Made by a program: the position numbers and the translations under genes
Notes under the pieces: model-generated
The model's database searches: none
Told to the model about the DNA's origin: nothing
What the model saw: only the letters and a program-made list of their open reading frames with translations
Shown: positions 25,967 through 35,321 of the stretch, one piece after another
How the letters are laid out: each line of letters begins with the position of its first letter
How positions within the stretch are numbered: the stretch's first letter is position 1
Source: Lewinellaceae bacterium
GTDB lineage: Bacteria > Bacteroidota > Bacteroidia > Chitinophagales > Saprospiraceae
Direction: 5' to 3'
Length of the DNA: 64,000 bases
Assembly: GCA_020636315.1 (NCBI GenBank)
Contig: JACJYA010000002.1
Location: 620,001-684,000 of the forward strand

Positions 25967-28810
25967 ATGCCGAAGAAAGACGAAGTCGCACTGGAGATGC
26001 CCCGACAGGAGCGGTTCAGAGATACCATTTTTATTAAAGGCGCCCGCGCCAACAACCTGAAGAACGTAAGCCTGAACATCCCCAAAAACCAATTGGTTGT
26101 CGTAACCGGCGTTTCCGGCTCAGGCAAGTCCTCCATCACCATGGACACGCTATACGCGGAAGGACAAAGGCGTTATGTGGAAAGCCTTTCCTCCTACGCC
26201 CGCCAGTTCCTCATGCGCATGAAAAAGCCGGATGTCGATTACATCAAGGGCATCTGCCCGGCCATCGCCATCGAACAGAAGGTAAGCACCAGCAACGCCC
26301 GCTCTACCGTCGGAACGCTGACTGAGATCTACGACTATCTCCGCATTCTCTACGCCCGCATCGGCCAGACCATCTCACCGGTTTCTGGTAACAAAGTGAA
26401 AAAACACGAGGTTTCGGATGTAACAGACTACATTCACCAGTTTGAAGAGGGCGATAAAGTGCAGCTCTTCATTCCTCTCCCTTACAAATACAAGGATCGT
26501 ATCCTGAAGCAGGAACTGGAGCTGCTTCTGCAAAAAGGTTACACCCGCCTGCAACACAAAGGCAGCCTGCAGAATATCCAGGACGTACTCGAGGAAGGCC
26601 CCGCCTTTTTAAAGAACAACCTGGAAGAGGCCAAAAAAGAAGATATTCGCATTCTGATCGACCGGTTCGTAGTCAAACACGATGATGAGGAAAACGTCAA
26701 ACGGATCGGCGACTCTGCTCAAACGGCTTTCTACGAATCAGAAGGGGAATGCCTGGTGGAAATTCTGGGCAAGGAAGAAAAGGGGTTCAACAACCGGTTT
26801 GAGCTGGACGGCATGGCCTTCCCGGAGCCCAGCCCCCAGCTGTTCAACTTCAACAACCCCTACGGCGCCTGCCCCACCTGCGAAGGATTCAGCAAGGTGA
26901 TGGGCATAGATGAGGACAAGGTCGTCCCAGACAAATCAAAGTCGGTTTACGAAGGGGCCATCGCCTGCTGGAAGGGTGAAAAGTACGGCCTGTGGCTGGA
27001 CCGCCTGCTGGAAAATGCCCACCGGTTCGACTTTCCCGTTCACCGCCCCTATCAGGAACTCAGCAAAGAGCAGCGCCGCCTGCTGTGGAAAGGCAATGAA
27101 TACTTCTGGGGCATTGACGATTTTTTTGCCGAACTGGAAGAAAAAACCTATAAGATACAGAACCGGGTCATGCTCGCCCGCTACCGGGGCCGCACCACGT
27201 GCCCTACCTGCGAAGGAGGCCGCCTGCGCAAGGAAGCGACTTACGTCAGAATTGACGGGAGTGACATAACAGAACTGGTGGAGCTGCCCATCGATGAACT
27301 GCTGGAGTTTTTCAACACGCTCGAGCTCAGTGAATTCGACGCCAAAGTTGCCCGCCGGCTCCTGCTCGAGATCACCAACCGCCTGCAGTTTATGTGTGAC
27401 GTCGGGCTGAGCTACCTCACCCTGAGCCGCATTTCCTCCACCCTCAGCGGTGGCGAAACCCAACGCATCAACCTAACCCGCACACTGGGGTCCAACCTGA
27501 CCAGCTCCATGTACATCCTCGACGAGCCCAGCGTCGGCCTTCACCCCAGAGACACCAACCGGCTGGTGCGTGTCCTGAAATCACTGCGCGGCCTGGGCAA
27601 TACCGTCATCGTCGTCGAACACGAAGAGGACGTGATCAAAAACGCAGACTATCTCATCGACATCGGGCCGGCCGCCGGCATCCATGGCGGAGAAGTCGTC
27701 TTCGCCGGCCCCTATCAGGCGATCTACGACGAAGCGGCAGACAGCCTGACGGCAAAGTACATGAGCGGCAGGATGGAGATCCCCGTCCCTAAATTGCGCC
27801 GCAAAAGCAACAATTTCCTGGAGATCCGCGGCGCCCGCCAGCACAACCTGCAGAATATCGACGTTCGTATCCCCCTCCATGCCCTATCGGTCGTATCCGG
27901 GGTATCGGGCTCCGGCAAGACCACCCTGGTCAAGTCCATTCTCTACCCTGCCCTGAAAAAGCACCTGGGGGAAAGCTATTCCCGCCCGCCCGGGCAGTTC
28001 AGCGAGCTATCAGGAAGCCTTTCTCTGCTCACCCAGGTGGAAATGGTCAACCAGAACCCGATCGGAAAATCCTCCCGCTCCAACCCGGTGACCTACGTTA
28101 AGGCCTACGACAGCATCCGGAAGCTGATGTCCGACCAGCAGCTCTCCAGAATTCGGGGCTTCAAACCCAAGCATTTCTCCTTCAATGTCGATGGCGGCCG
28201 CTGCGACACCTGTAAAGGCGAGGGCGAGCAGGTAATAGAAATGCAATTCCTGGCCGATGTTCGCCTGGAATGCGAGGAATGCGGCGGCAAACGCTTTAAG
28301 CAGGAAGTACTCGACGTAAAGTATAAGGGAAAAAGCATCTACGACATTCTGGAACTCAGCGTAGAAGAGGCACTGGAATTCTTTGCCGAAGAGAAGGACG
28401 TCGTCAGCAAGCTGCAACCCCTGGCAGATGTCGGCCTGGGCTACATCCATCTCGGGCAATCCTCCAGCACCTTGTCCGGAGGTGAGGCCCAGCGCGTAAA
28501 ACTAGCCTCCTTCCTCACCCGCGAACGCTCCGACGAGCACATCCTCTTCATCTTCGACGAACCCACTACCGGCCTGCATTTCCACGACATCCGCAAGCTG
28601 CTCGACGCCATGAACGCCCTGGTCGAGAACGGGCATACCGTGCTTATCGTAGAACACAATATGGAAGTGATCAAGAGCGCCGACTGGGTGGTGGACCTGG
28701 GGCCGGGGGGAGGAAAAGACGGAGGGCAACTGGTATTTCAGGGGACGCCGGAAAGCCTGGTGAAAGTGGAAGGCTCTTACACCGGGCAGTATTTGAAAGA
28801 GAAGTTATAG
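25967..28810 (+). CDS. uvrA: Excinuclease ABC subunit A
   Basis: Damage-recognition ATPase of nucleotide excision repair, 947 residues. First ATPase: Walker A 'GVSGSGKSS' near residue 46, signature 'LSGGETQRINL', Walker B 'LDEPSVGLHPRD'. Second: 'GVSGSGKTTLV', 'LSGGEAQRVKLA', 'FDEPTTGLH'. Zinc modules are 'CPTCEGFSK', 'CPTCEGGRL' and 'CDTCKGEGEQ...CEECGGKRF' (dots shorten). The ATG at 25967 gives the typical start; the longer frame from 25865 covers the promoter. No uvrB or uvrC is near. It is closed by a strong hairpin shared with the convergent peroxidase gene. Confidence 0.97.
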   Translation: MPKKDEVALEMPRQERFRDTIFIKGARANNLKNVSLNIPKNQLVVVTGVSGSGKSSITMDTLYAEGQRRYVESLSSYARQFLMRMKKPDVDYIKGICPAIAIEQKVSTSNARSTVGTLTEIYDYLRILYARIGQTISPVSGNKVKKHEVSDVTDYIHQFEEGDKVQLFIPLPYKYKDRILKQELELLLQKGYTRLQHKGSLQNIQDVLEEGPAFLKNNLEEAKKEDIRILIDRFVVKHDDEENVKRIGDSAQTAFYESEGECLVEILGKEEKGFNNRFELDGMAFPEPSPQLFNFNNPYGACPTCEGFSKVMGIDEDKVVPDKSKSVYEGAIACWKGEKYGLWLDRLLENAHRFDFPVHRPYQELSKEQRRLLWKGNEYFWGIDDFFAELEEKTYKIQNRVMLARYRGRTTCPTCEGGRLRKEATYVRIDGSDITELVELPIDELLEFFNTLELSEFDAKVARRLLLEITNRLQFMCDVGLSYLTLSRISSTLSGGETQRINLTRTLGSNLTSSMYILDEPSVGLHPRDTNRLVRVLKSLRGLGNTVIVVEHEEDVIKNADYLIDIGPAAGIHGGEVVFAGPYQAIYDEAADSLTAKYMSGRMEIPVPKLRRKSNNFLEIRGARQHNLQNIDVRIPLHALSVVSGVSGSGKTTLVKSILYPALKKHLGESYSRPPGQFSELSGSLSLLTQVEMVNQNPIGKSSRSNPVTYVKAYDSIRKLMSDQQLSRIRGFKPKHFSFNVDGGRCDTCKGEGEQVIEMQFLADVRLECEECGGKRFKQEVLDVKYKGKSIYDILELSVEEALEFFAEEKDVVSKLQPLADVGLGYIHLGQSSSTLSGGEAQRVKLASFLTRERSDEHILFIFDEPTTGLHFHDIRKLLDAMNALVENGHTVLIVEHNMEVIKSADWVVDLGPGGGKDGGQLVFQGTPESLVKVEGSYTGQYLKEKL

Positions 28811-28869
28811 AATACGGACGCTGTCACCCGGCGCTTAAGCTATAAGTGAGTGACAGCGTCCGTATTCTA
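28808..28869. terminator. Bidirectional terminator between uvrA and peroxidase
   Basis: A perfect 20-bp stem: TAGAATACGGACGCTGTCAC (28808-28827) against its complement at 28850-28869, 22-nt loop, then TTCTTCTTTT. The left arm begins in the uvrA stop codon. Confidence 0.85.
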
Positions 28870-28879
28870 TTCTTCTTTT

Positions 28880-30064
28880 CTACTTAAACGGATTCTCGAA
28901 GCGGCTGGCCGTCACCAGTTCCTCATCCGTGAGGGTATTGAGGAAGGCGACGAGGGCCGCTTTCTCCTCATTGCTGAGATTGAGCCGCTTGGGAGAGTCT
29001 CCGTTCGGAGCCTTCAGGCGGTGGTCGAGGTTCGGGTGGTTCTGGAGGCCCGAGTTATAATGGTCAACGACTTCTTCCAGGGTAGCGAAGCGGCCGTCGT
29101 GCATATAAGGGGCAGTCAGCGCAATATTGCGCAGGAAGGGCACCTTGAACTTTCCGTTATCGGCCGAATTGCCGGTGATCTTACCCACTCCTCTATCCGT
29201 GTACTCCATATCCAGGCCGTTGTTGGCCAGTTTTTCCTGAGAAATGGACATATTAGCTCCGTGGCAGGAGGAGCAGTGGTGGATGAAGATCGTTTTTCCC
29301 AGGTTTTCCTGCTGGGTAAAGTTCGAAAAATCGCGGTTCACATCACCGTGGCTGGCGGCAAGGCCGTCGTCAAAGCGGGATTTGGTGGAAACGATGGAAT
29401 TGATGAACTCCTGCAGGGCATCGGTGATCATGTGAGGCTTAACGGCATCGGTGTCGTAAGCCTTATTGAACAGCACCTTATAATGTGGTTCCTGGGCCAG
29501 GCGCCCGGAAAGCTCATGTAGGTCCATCCCCATCTCGATATCATCCTGAATGGTCATGGTGCTCTGTTCGGCAATACTGTGAGCGCGCTCGTCCCAGAAG
29601 AAGAACTGCTGCTGGGAAGGAGGAGCAATGCCATTGCCGACGCCTCCTTCGTAAGAAGATTTGAAGTTGGCCACCGACCCCAGCGCCAGGGAGTTGCGGA
29701 AAGTCAGTTCTCCGTTAAACCCTTCACTGAACGGCTTGTTGTCGGAGAAGGCCAGCTCCTGATGATGACAGGAAGCACAGGATACTTTTTCGTTTCTCGA
29801 CAACTTGTTGTCGTAAAAGAGCACCCGGCCCAGTGTGGCTTTTGCATTGTTGATCTCCGGCGGCACCATGCCCAGGTCGAGCATGTGCTGAGGCAGGGCA
29901 ACGTCGTAATCCACCCGGTCGTTGGGCAGGTCAAGTACGGCGGCAATGGCCTGGTATTCCTCATCGGTGTATGTTGTATATTTTACATCAACCGTGTCTT
30001 TCACACAGGAAACCAGGGCAACAGAGAGCATCAGGAGAAGAGCGAGTATAGTTCTCGTTTTCAT
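28880..30064 (-). CDS. Di-haem cytochrome c peroxidase family lipoprotein
   Basis: A 394-residue periplasmic haem protein of the CcpA/MauG superfamily, expected to reduce hydrogen peroxide or oxidise a partner. A lipobox is visible at 'VALVSC' (Cys20). Two c-type haem motifs are present: CASCH at residues 96-100 and CSSCH at 264-268. Nearby 'SRNEKVSCASCHHQELAFSD' and 'PYMHDGRFATLEEVVDHYNSG' are family hallmarks; the Met of 'YMHDG' is the likely distal ligand of the second haem. It is convergent with uvrA. The next gene downstream in transcription order is none; upstream lies a VWA lipoprotein 121 bp away. Confidence 0.92.
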   Translation of the reverse strand: MKTRTILALLLMLSVALVSCVKDTVDVKYTTYTDEEYQAIAAVLDLPNDRVDYDVALPQHMLDLGMVPPEINNAKATLGRVLFYDNKLSRNEKVSCASCHHQELAFSDNKPFSEGFNGELTFRNSLALGSVANFKSSYEGGVGNGIAPPSQQQFFFWDERAHSIAEQSTMTIQDDIEMGMDLHELSGRLAQEPHYKVLFNKAYDTDAVKPHMITDALQEFINSIVSTKSRFDDGLAASHGDVNRDFSNFTQQENLGKTIFIHHCSSCHGANMSISQEKLANNGLDMEYTDRGVGKITGNSADNGKFKVPFLRNIALTAPYMHDGRFATLEEVVDHYNSGLQNHPNLDHRLKAPNGDSPKRLNLSNEEKAALVAFLNTLTDEELVTASRFENPFK

Positions 30065-30185
30065 AACTTAGGGAATTTAGTGTTATCAGTTTAACCTCCA
30101 ATATACGGCTTTATTGTTTTGTCATCAAATTGTAACATTTACAAAGAGCCGCTTTAACGTGTTAAAGTTGGTTAATGTGGTTAAA

Positions 30186-31376
30186 TTACTCCACATACTT
30201 GTTTACCAGCCTGACGATCAGGTCGTTGAGGAATTCCACCTCATATTCGCCGACGGTGGGTTCCAGGTGGTCGTTGCCGATACCGCTGTGGTTGGTAATG
30301 AAAGTATAGGTGCCATTGGAGGCGATGGCCAGGATGCGCATCAGGAACTCGGTTTCCCGGTCGATGCCACTGGCGGTTACCGGAATGACCTTCACCCCTT
30401 TTTCAGCTGCCAGCCGGAGCTGTGCCTGCACCGCTTCCAGCACGTCCTCCTGGTAGTGGGGCGGAGCATCCAGGATCAGGAAAAGCAGGCGTGTACGGGC
30501 CTTATCCCGCCATTGCTGTTCTTCAATGGCCTTCTTCAGGGCAGAATGCACAGCCTCCGGATAATCTCCTCCGCCATCGGCCCGCTGGCTGTTGATAAAA
30601 CCCACAGTCTGAGCAAAATCGGAAGACAGGTTGGAAGTACGGGTGACGTATTCGTCGCCTTCGTCCCGGTAAAAAACTGACCCCAGCCGGAAGTCCACGT
30701 CGCCGTTGTTGCTCCGGATACGGCTGATGATGTCATTGATCTCTACTTTGATGTACTCCAGTTCGTCACTCATCGAGCCGGTGGCGTCAAAAACGAAAAA
30801 CACATCGGCTTCCTGGCTGGATGGGCCACTGGCCGGGATCACCATTTCGTTTACGCCTGCTTCAAAGAAATGAACTTCATTGAGATAGTACGACTGCCCC
30901 TGATCAACTACTTTGATGGTGGCCGGCTGGCCGCCTGCCCCTATTAAATTGGGAAAGAACTCAGCACGCCCGAAATTGTCCGTCCGGGCTGTCCAGAGAG
31001 GCTCTCCTTCGGTTCCCAGCAGGGTGGCCCGGGCATCGATCACCGGTTCGCCGTTCTGCCGGCTGAGTTTCAGGCTTATCCTGTCCAGGCTGTTAAACCT
31101 CCAGTGGGAGGGATAATCAGAAAGGGTATCCTTGGCCATCAGTCCGTTCCAGAAATCCCAGTTGTCGAGGTCGTTCCACTCTCCGGCGGTCAGTTGGCCG
31201 GCCTGTATGGTGGTGTCCCCGGCCTGGCCATTGGAGGTTCCTGATTCCCCGGCAAAGGAGCCGTCGGCGGTGATACTCAGGTCCTCGGAAGAAGAACGCT
31301 TAACGCCAAAATTATCTTTTTCGCAACTAAACAGGGCCAGCGCAAGGCCCAGACAAAACAGGAGTGTATATTTCAT
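30186..31376 (-). CDS. VWA-domain lipoprotein
   Basis: A 396-residue probable outer-membrane or periplasmic lipoprotein; Cys follows 'LALALFS' near residue 18. Residues ~90-190 form a beta-rich region ('EPVIDARATLLGTEGEPLW', 'GRAEFFPNL'). The VWA domain starts at about residue 195 with a metal-ion-dependent adhesion site 'VFVFDATGSMSDEL' (D-x-T-x-S) and continues through 'FRLGSVFYRDEGDEY', 'GGGDYPEAVHSAL' and 'LLFLILDAPPHYQED'. This arrangement matches uncharacterised VWA lipoproteins of Bacteroidota. Ligand unknown. The start at 31376 is preferred to 31394 because it begins the signal peptide. Confidence 0.85.
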   Translation of the reverse strand: MKYTLLFCLGLALALFSCEKDNFGVKRSSSEDLSITADGSFAGESGTSNGQAGDTTIQAGQLTAGEWNDLDNWDFWNGLMAKDTLSDYPSHWRFNSLDRISLKLSRQNGEPVIDARATLLGTEGEPLWTARTDNFGRAEFFPNLIGAGGQPATIKVVDQGQSYYLNEVHFFEAGVNEMVIPASGPSSQEADVFFVFDATGSMSDELEYIKVEINDIISRIRSNNGDVDFRLGSVFYRDEGDEYVTRTSNLSSDFAQTVGFINSQRADGGGDYPEAVHSALKKAIEEQQWRDKARTRLLFLILDAPPHYQEDVLEAVQAQLRLAAEKGVKVIPVTASGIDRETEFLMRILAIASNGTYTFITNHSGIGNDHLEPTVGEYEVEFLNDLIVRLVNKYVE

Positions 31377-31516
31377 GGTTTTGATCTTTTGCATTTTAAC
31401 AAACGGATGTTATTCGAAAGCAGGACGCACCGACGGTAAAAAGCGTTGGGCAGGCTACACCTTTTTCCCAAACTTTTTACATTTTCCCTACCTTCGCAAA
31501 AAAACAACAACAACAG

Positions 31517-32263
31517 ATGAAATTACTGGAAGGAAAAGTAGCACTTGTCACCGGCGGGTCCCGGGGGATCGGGGCAGCTATTGCCCGCCGCTTTGCCGAA
31601 CAGGGAGCCGATGTGGCCTTCACTTACCATTCTTCTGCTGAACAGGCCAATGCCGTAGCTGCCCGGCTCAGCGAATCGGGGGTTAAGGCCAGGGCATACC
31701 AGTCGGACGCCAGTTCCTATCAGGCTGCCGAAGAGCTGGCCAATGCCGTAATTCAGGAATTCGGAAAGGTCGATATACTGGTCAATAACGCCGGAATTAC
31801 CCGCGACAACCTCATGCTGCGCATGACGGAAGAGATGTGGGACGAGGTGATACAAACCAACCTCAAATCCATCTTCAACCTGACCAAACACCTCATCCGC
31901 CCCATGATGAAAAACCGGGGAGGAAGCATTATCAACATGAGTTCGATCGTCGGCGTTACAGGCAATGCCGGACAGGCCAACTACGCAGCCTCCAAAGCCG
32001 GCATCATCGGCTTCACCAAGTCAGTTGCCAAGGAGATGGGTTCGCGCAACATCCGCTGCAACGCCATCGCCCCGGGTTTCATCGAAACGGAAATGACGGA
32101 ATCGCTGGATGAAAAGGTCAAAGAGGGATACCTGAGCAATATCCCCATGAAACGACTGGGCAGGGCGGAAGAAGTAGCCGACGTCTGCGTTTTCCTCGGG
32201 TCGGATCTGTCCGCCTATGTTTCCGGCCAGGTCATTAGCGTCTGCGGAGCCCTGAATACCTAG
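31517..32263 (+). CDS. fabG: 3-oxoacyl-[acyl-carrier-protein] reductase
   Basis: NADPH-dependent reductase of fatty acid elongation, 248 residues, short-chain dehydrogenase fold. Cofactor loop 'TGGSRGIGAAIA'; 'NNAGITRDNLMLRM' is the FabG-specific segment; catalytic residues are Asn115, Ser143, Tyr156 and Lys160 ('SSIVGVTGNAGQANYAASKAG'). C-terminal 'YVSGQVISVCGAL' carries Cys where most FabG proteins have Asp-Gly ('VDGG'), a mild oddity. It is not clustered with other fab genes. Divergent from the VWA lipoprotein gene across 140 bp. Confidence 0.94.
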   Translation: MKLLEGKVALVTGGSRGIGAAIARRFAEQGADVAFTYHSSAEQANAVAARLSESGVKARAYQSDASSYQAAEELANAVIQEFGKVDILVNNAGITRDNLMLRMTEEMWDEVIQTNLKSIFNLTKHLIRPMMKNRGGSIINMSSIVGVTGNAGQANYAASKAGIIGFTKSVAKEMGSRNIRCNAIAPGFIETEMTESLDEKVKEGYLSNIPMKRLGRAEEVADVCVFLGSDLSAYVSGQVISVCGALNT

Positions 32264-32329
32264 GCAATCAGCGTAAAGAGGGCGCCAGGGCCAGAGCATT
32301 GGCCATCTGAAGGGAAATGCTCAATCGAG

Positions 32330-32420
32330 TGTGCCCACCTTACGCTGCCCCACTGGTTTTCAGAAACCCCAGAAACCTTAAAGCCTATGAAGAGGTGGCG
32401 GGGGAGTCAGAAACCAGAAC
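32330..32420. repeat. Dispersed TTCTGG-rich repeat (copy 2, inverted)
   Basis: Read on the minus strand it gives GGTTCTGGTTTCTGAC, then GGTTTCTGGGGTTTCTG, then AAAACCAGTGGGGCAGCGTAA. It resembles the repeat at 13741-13800. It overlaps the last codons of the wHTH gene. Confidence 0.4.
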
Positions 32421-32727
32421 CCTGCGCCAGGGCCCGGGCGCAGGCCACCAGGCCCGACAGGCGTTTTTCGTCAACCCAAAAGCGGGGTTGCCAACTTCGT
32501 TCCTCCAGTTTTACCGCTCCGGTGCTGCACAGCCTTTCCAACTGTAGATCCAGTTCATCGGTATTCAGGCCGGTGTACATCATCAACTCCAGAAATGTAT
32601 TGCTACGATGCTCTGTTAACGCTTCAAGAACTAGTTTGGAATGGGTACTGTTTAAAGTTTCTAAGACAAAAATAGCTCTTTGAAGTTTTTCTGTGTTTAC
32701 TGGCACAGGCGTAGTCCATGTGTGCAT
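32407..32727 (-). CDS. Small winged-helix (ArsR-like) DNA-binding protein
   Basis: A 106-residue protein. Residues ~12-80 fit an ArsR-type winged helix: 'AIFVLETLNSTHSKLVLEAL', 'RSNTFLELMMYTGLNTDELDLQLERL' (helix-turn-helix) and 'AVKLEERSWQPRFWVDEKRL' (wing). No metal-binding CxC is present, so sensing of metal ions is unlikely. The final ~10 codons come from a dispersed repeat, so the native end may have been altered. It is divergently oriented to the papain-like peptidase gene; targets unknown. Confidence 0.65.
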   Translation of the reverse strand: MHTWTTPVPVNTEKLQRAIFVLETLNSTHSKLVLEALTEHRSNTFLELMMYTGLNTDELDLQLERLCSTGAVKLEERSWQPRFWVDEKRLSGLVACARALAQGSGF

Positions 32728-33012
32728 AAGCGAAAGGGTTTAGCTATTTCGCAAATAGTGTTTCATATAATACTGCCGGGGGATAAAATACGGGGGGAGG
32801 AGAAAAACAGTATTTGGGCTTAGTTTGTGAATTATCAAAAGGGGGACAAGTGCAAATATATGGAAAGTGCCGGGAATAGATTAAAAAAAAACCTCATAGC
32901 TCCATGATTTCATGTAATACGGAAAGCACAAGGAAAAGTTACACAAAAATTGACGGCAAATCCCATCAGAATTCCAGATTTTTGAGTCAACTATAACCAA
33001 ACGTATTGCTGT

Positions 33013-34569
33013 ATGCCTATCAGAATGGAAAAAGACGACCCGCAACCCCGTTCCGGCGGAAGCGGAGGGCGTTCCGGAGGTGGGGGGACAAACCCTTTGA
33101 TCAGGTTTTTACCACTCCTCTTTATGTTTTTGCTAAAACGGCCAAAACTGCTGATCCCCATCCTGCTGGTGGGAGCAGTATGGTATTTCTTCCTCGGAGG
33201 CAATGAGATGCTCAGTGGCGGCGGTTCCTATGAAGAATACGACACCTCCGATTTTTCTCTGGGCGCCGCCCTCGACCCGGAGGTCTATGACCGCGCCAGG
33301 GTCTATGAACCCATATCCTTTGGCTACGGCGGGCAGGCCGGCCTGCCCGAACGCATCTCCCTGGAACAATATGCCCCCCGGCGGCGCCACCAGGGGCAGC
33401 AGGGGTCCTGTGTGGGCTGGGCCAGTGCTTACGCCGCCCGCACCATTCTGGAGGCGGAGGCCACCGGGCAGAACCCCGATAATGTAGCGTTCAGCCCCGC
33501 TTACCTCTACAACCAGATCGCCCTCACCGGTTGCCAGGGCGCATATATGCTGGATGCCATGAAAACCATGCAGCAGTTCGGCGGCCTGCCTTTCAGCCAG
33601 TTCCGGTACGATGACCGCAGTTGCGACAACGAGCCCTCTTCCAACCAGAAGCAGGCCGGTTCCCGGTTCCGCATCCAGGGGTTCGACCGGCTCACCGTCG
33701 GCGCCAGCCAGTACAAACCCGACCTTCCGGCCATCAAGCAACACCTCGCCCAGGGCTATCCGGTAGTGATCGGCATGATGGTGGGTGGGTCCTTCATGGG
33801 CCCTATGATGGGGCAACCGGTATGGAATCCTTCCCAACGCGACTACGGCATGCCCGGCTTCAGCGGCCACGCCATGTGTGTGATCGGTTATGACGATAAC
33901 CGGCAGGGCGGCGCTTTCCAGATCATGAACAGTTGGGGGGAAGACTGGGGGGAAAACGGAATCGGCTGGGTGAAATACCGCGACTTCGAACACTTTACGA
34001 AGGAGGCTTATGGCGTCTATCCGGGCGCGACACAACAGGACAAAAGCCGCATGGTGGTTGAATTCGGGCTGGTGGATGTAAACACCAAAAATACCATCGG
34101 CCTGTTCAAAAAAGACGACGGCATGTCTTTCCGGACCATCAAGCCCATCGGCAAGGGAGACAAGTTCAAAGTACTGGTGGCCAATTCCATTGAATGTTTC
34201 ATCTATGTTTTCGGCCAGGAAACAGATGGCTCCAGCTACGTCCTCTTCCCCTATACCGAAAAGCACTCCGCCTACTGCGGCATTACCGGCACCCGCGTCT
34301 TTCCCCGGGACTACTCCATGGTTGCTGACGAGATCGGCAGTAAAGATTTCATTGCCATCGTCGTCAGCAAAGAAGAGCTCAACTTCCAGGATTTCAACGC
34401 CAGGATCAACAACAGCCGCGCCGGAGATTATGCCGGGAAGCTACGCGATGCCCTGGGCAGCACCCGGGCAACCGATATATCATTCAAAGCGGGGAAAACG
34501 GTGGCTTTCGAGGCCAATACAGAAAGTAAAAGTGCGGTGGGAATGGTGATCGAGATCGATAAGGAATGA
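33013..34569 (+). CDS. C1-family (papain-like) cysteine peptidase with DUF4384-like C-terminal domain
   Basis: A 518-residue membrane-anchored protein. The N-terminal ~25 residues are Gly/Ser-rich and cytosolic; residues ~30-62 are a membrane span. The peptidase domain shows 'HQGQQGSCVGWASAYA' with nucleophile Cys133 and the oxyanion Gln, His286 in 'SGHAMCVIGYDD', and Asn306 in 'IMNSWGEDWGENG'. From ~345 a DUF4384-like domain follows ('FKVLVANSIECFIYVFGQET', 'YVLFPYTEKHSAY'), a module also found beside caspase-like peptidases and in surface anchoring. The catalytic triad is intact. The membrane anchor with a short N-side tail suggests a periplasm-facing enzyme. Substrate unknown. Confidence 0.88.
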   Translation: MPIRMEKDDPQPRSGGSGGRSGGGGTNPLIRFLPLLFMFLLKRPKLLIPILLVGAVWYFFLGGNEMLSGGGSYEEYDTSDFSLGAALDPEVYDRARVYEPISFGYGGQAGLPERISLEQYAPRRRHQGQQGSCVGWASAYAARTILEAEATGQNPDNVAFSPAYLYNQIALTGCQGAYMLDAMKTMQQFGGLPFSQFRYDDRSCDNEPSSNQKQAGSRFRIQGFDRLTVGASQYKPDLPAIKQHLAQGYPVVIGMMVGGSFMGPMMGQPVWNPSQRDYGMPGFSGHAMCVIGYDDNRQGGAFQIMNSWGEDWGENGIGWVKYRDFEHFTKEAYGVYPGATQQDKSRMVVEFGLVDVNTKNTIGLFKKDDGMSFRTIKPIGKGDKFKVLVANSIECFIYVFGQETDGSSYVLFPYTEKHSAYCGITGTRVFPRDYSMVADEIGSKDFIAIVVSKEELNFQDFNARINNSRAGDYAGKLRDALGSTRATDISFKAGKTVAFEANTESKSAVGMVIEIDKE

Positions 34570-34580
34570 TGCAGGTGTTT

Positions 34581-34614
34581 AGATGGAAGGCACTTTTGGA
34601 AGTGCCTTCCATCT
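34581..34614. terminator. Bidirectional hairpin between convergent genes
   Basis: AGATGGAAGGCACTT (34581-34595) and its perfect complement (34600-34614) around TTGG. It lies between the stop codons of the peptidase and the leftward beta-barrel gene. Confidence 0.8.
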
Positions 34615-34621
34615 ATATGCT

Positions 34622-35227
34622 TTAGAACTTCAGCCCCATGCTGACGGTCAGCATGTTGTTTCTTCCCTCCGCATCTTTAAAGAAATCATTGAGGCCGATC
34701 TCGTAATTGGCATCGAGGGTAAAGATCAGAAAATCGATACCGGCGCCCACGTTGGCGCCCAGGGTAAAGGTGTTGAGGTCGTCCTTATTGAAGGCGAAAT
34801 CCTGTTTTTCCTTTACGCCGGTGACCATGGTCGGCACTACTCCTCCCTTGACGTGCAGGCCGAGCAGGCCGTTGTCTCCCGTCAGCCGGATGCCGAGGTT
34901 AACGGGAAGCTTAATGTTCTGAATCGTCGTTTCGTCCTGGAATTTCACATCATCGGGTTTTTCCACATTCTTGATGAGCCGGGCGGTGTAGCTGTAGTAG
35001 TGAGCCCCGGGATTGAAAAACAGGAATCCGTCGCCAACGCGCAGGTCAATTCCGGCATTCCAGCCTACGCGGGCGTCAGCAGTGATGTCCTGTAACTGAG
35101 CATTGACACCCGAGAAGTTGACGCCAACTTTCGGATTGACTCTCACCTGGGCCATTGAAGGAAGGGAGAAAAGGATTACTGCCAACAGGGCCAATAGGAG
35201 CTTTGCAGATTGTTTCATGGTTTTCAT
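34622..35227 (-). CDS. Outer-membrane beta-barrel protein (porin-like, PorT family)
   Basis: A 201-residue protein with a signal peptide (cleavage after 'LPSMAQ'). Eight alternating beta segments are visible, e.g. 'VRVNPKVGVNFSGVN', 'VGWNAGIDLRVGDGFLFFNPGAHYYSY', 'IQNIKLPVNLGIRL', 'LGLHVKGGVV', and a terminal strand ending in Phe ('LTVSMGLKF'), the usual barrel-assembly signal. This fits the small outer-membrane beta-barrel family common in Bacteroidota. Function unknown. Divergently placed genes flank it and it appears monocistronic. Confidence 0.85.
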   Translation of the reverse strand: MKTMKQSAKLLLALLAVILFSLPSMAQVRVNPKVGVNFSGVNAQLQDITADARVGWNAGIDLRVGDGFLFFNPGAHYYSYTARLIKNVEKPDDVKFQDETTIQNIKLPVNLGIRLTGDNGLLGLHVKGGVVPTMVTGVKEKQDFAFNKDDLNTFTLGANVGAGIDFLIFTLDANYEIGLNDFFKDAEGRNNMLTVSMGLKF

Positions 35228-35321
35228 TGTTTTTATTTCCTATGAAACGCCCCTGTATGCGAAGTTCTTATAAAGGCGGAGTTAAATTCTGTTAATGGTG
35301 TTTTAAGGAGCCACCCAGTAA

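Noticed and set aside
33133..34266. 377-codon minus-strand frame opposite the papain-like peptidase
   Set aside because: Catalytic motifs on the plus strand settle the coding strand.
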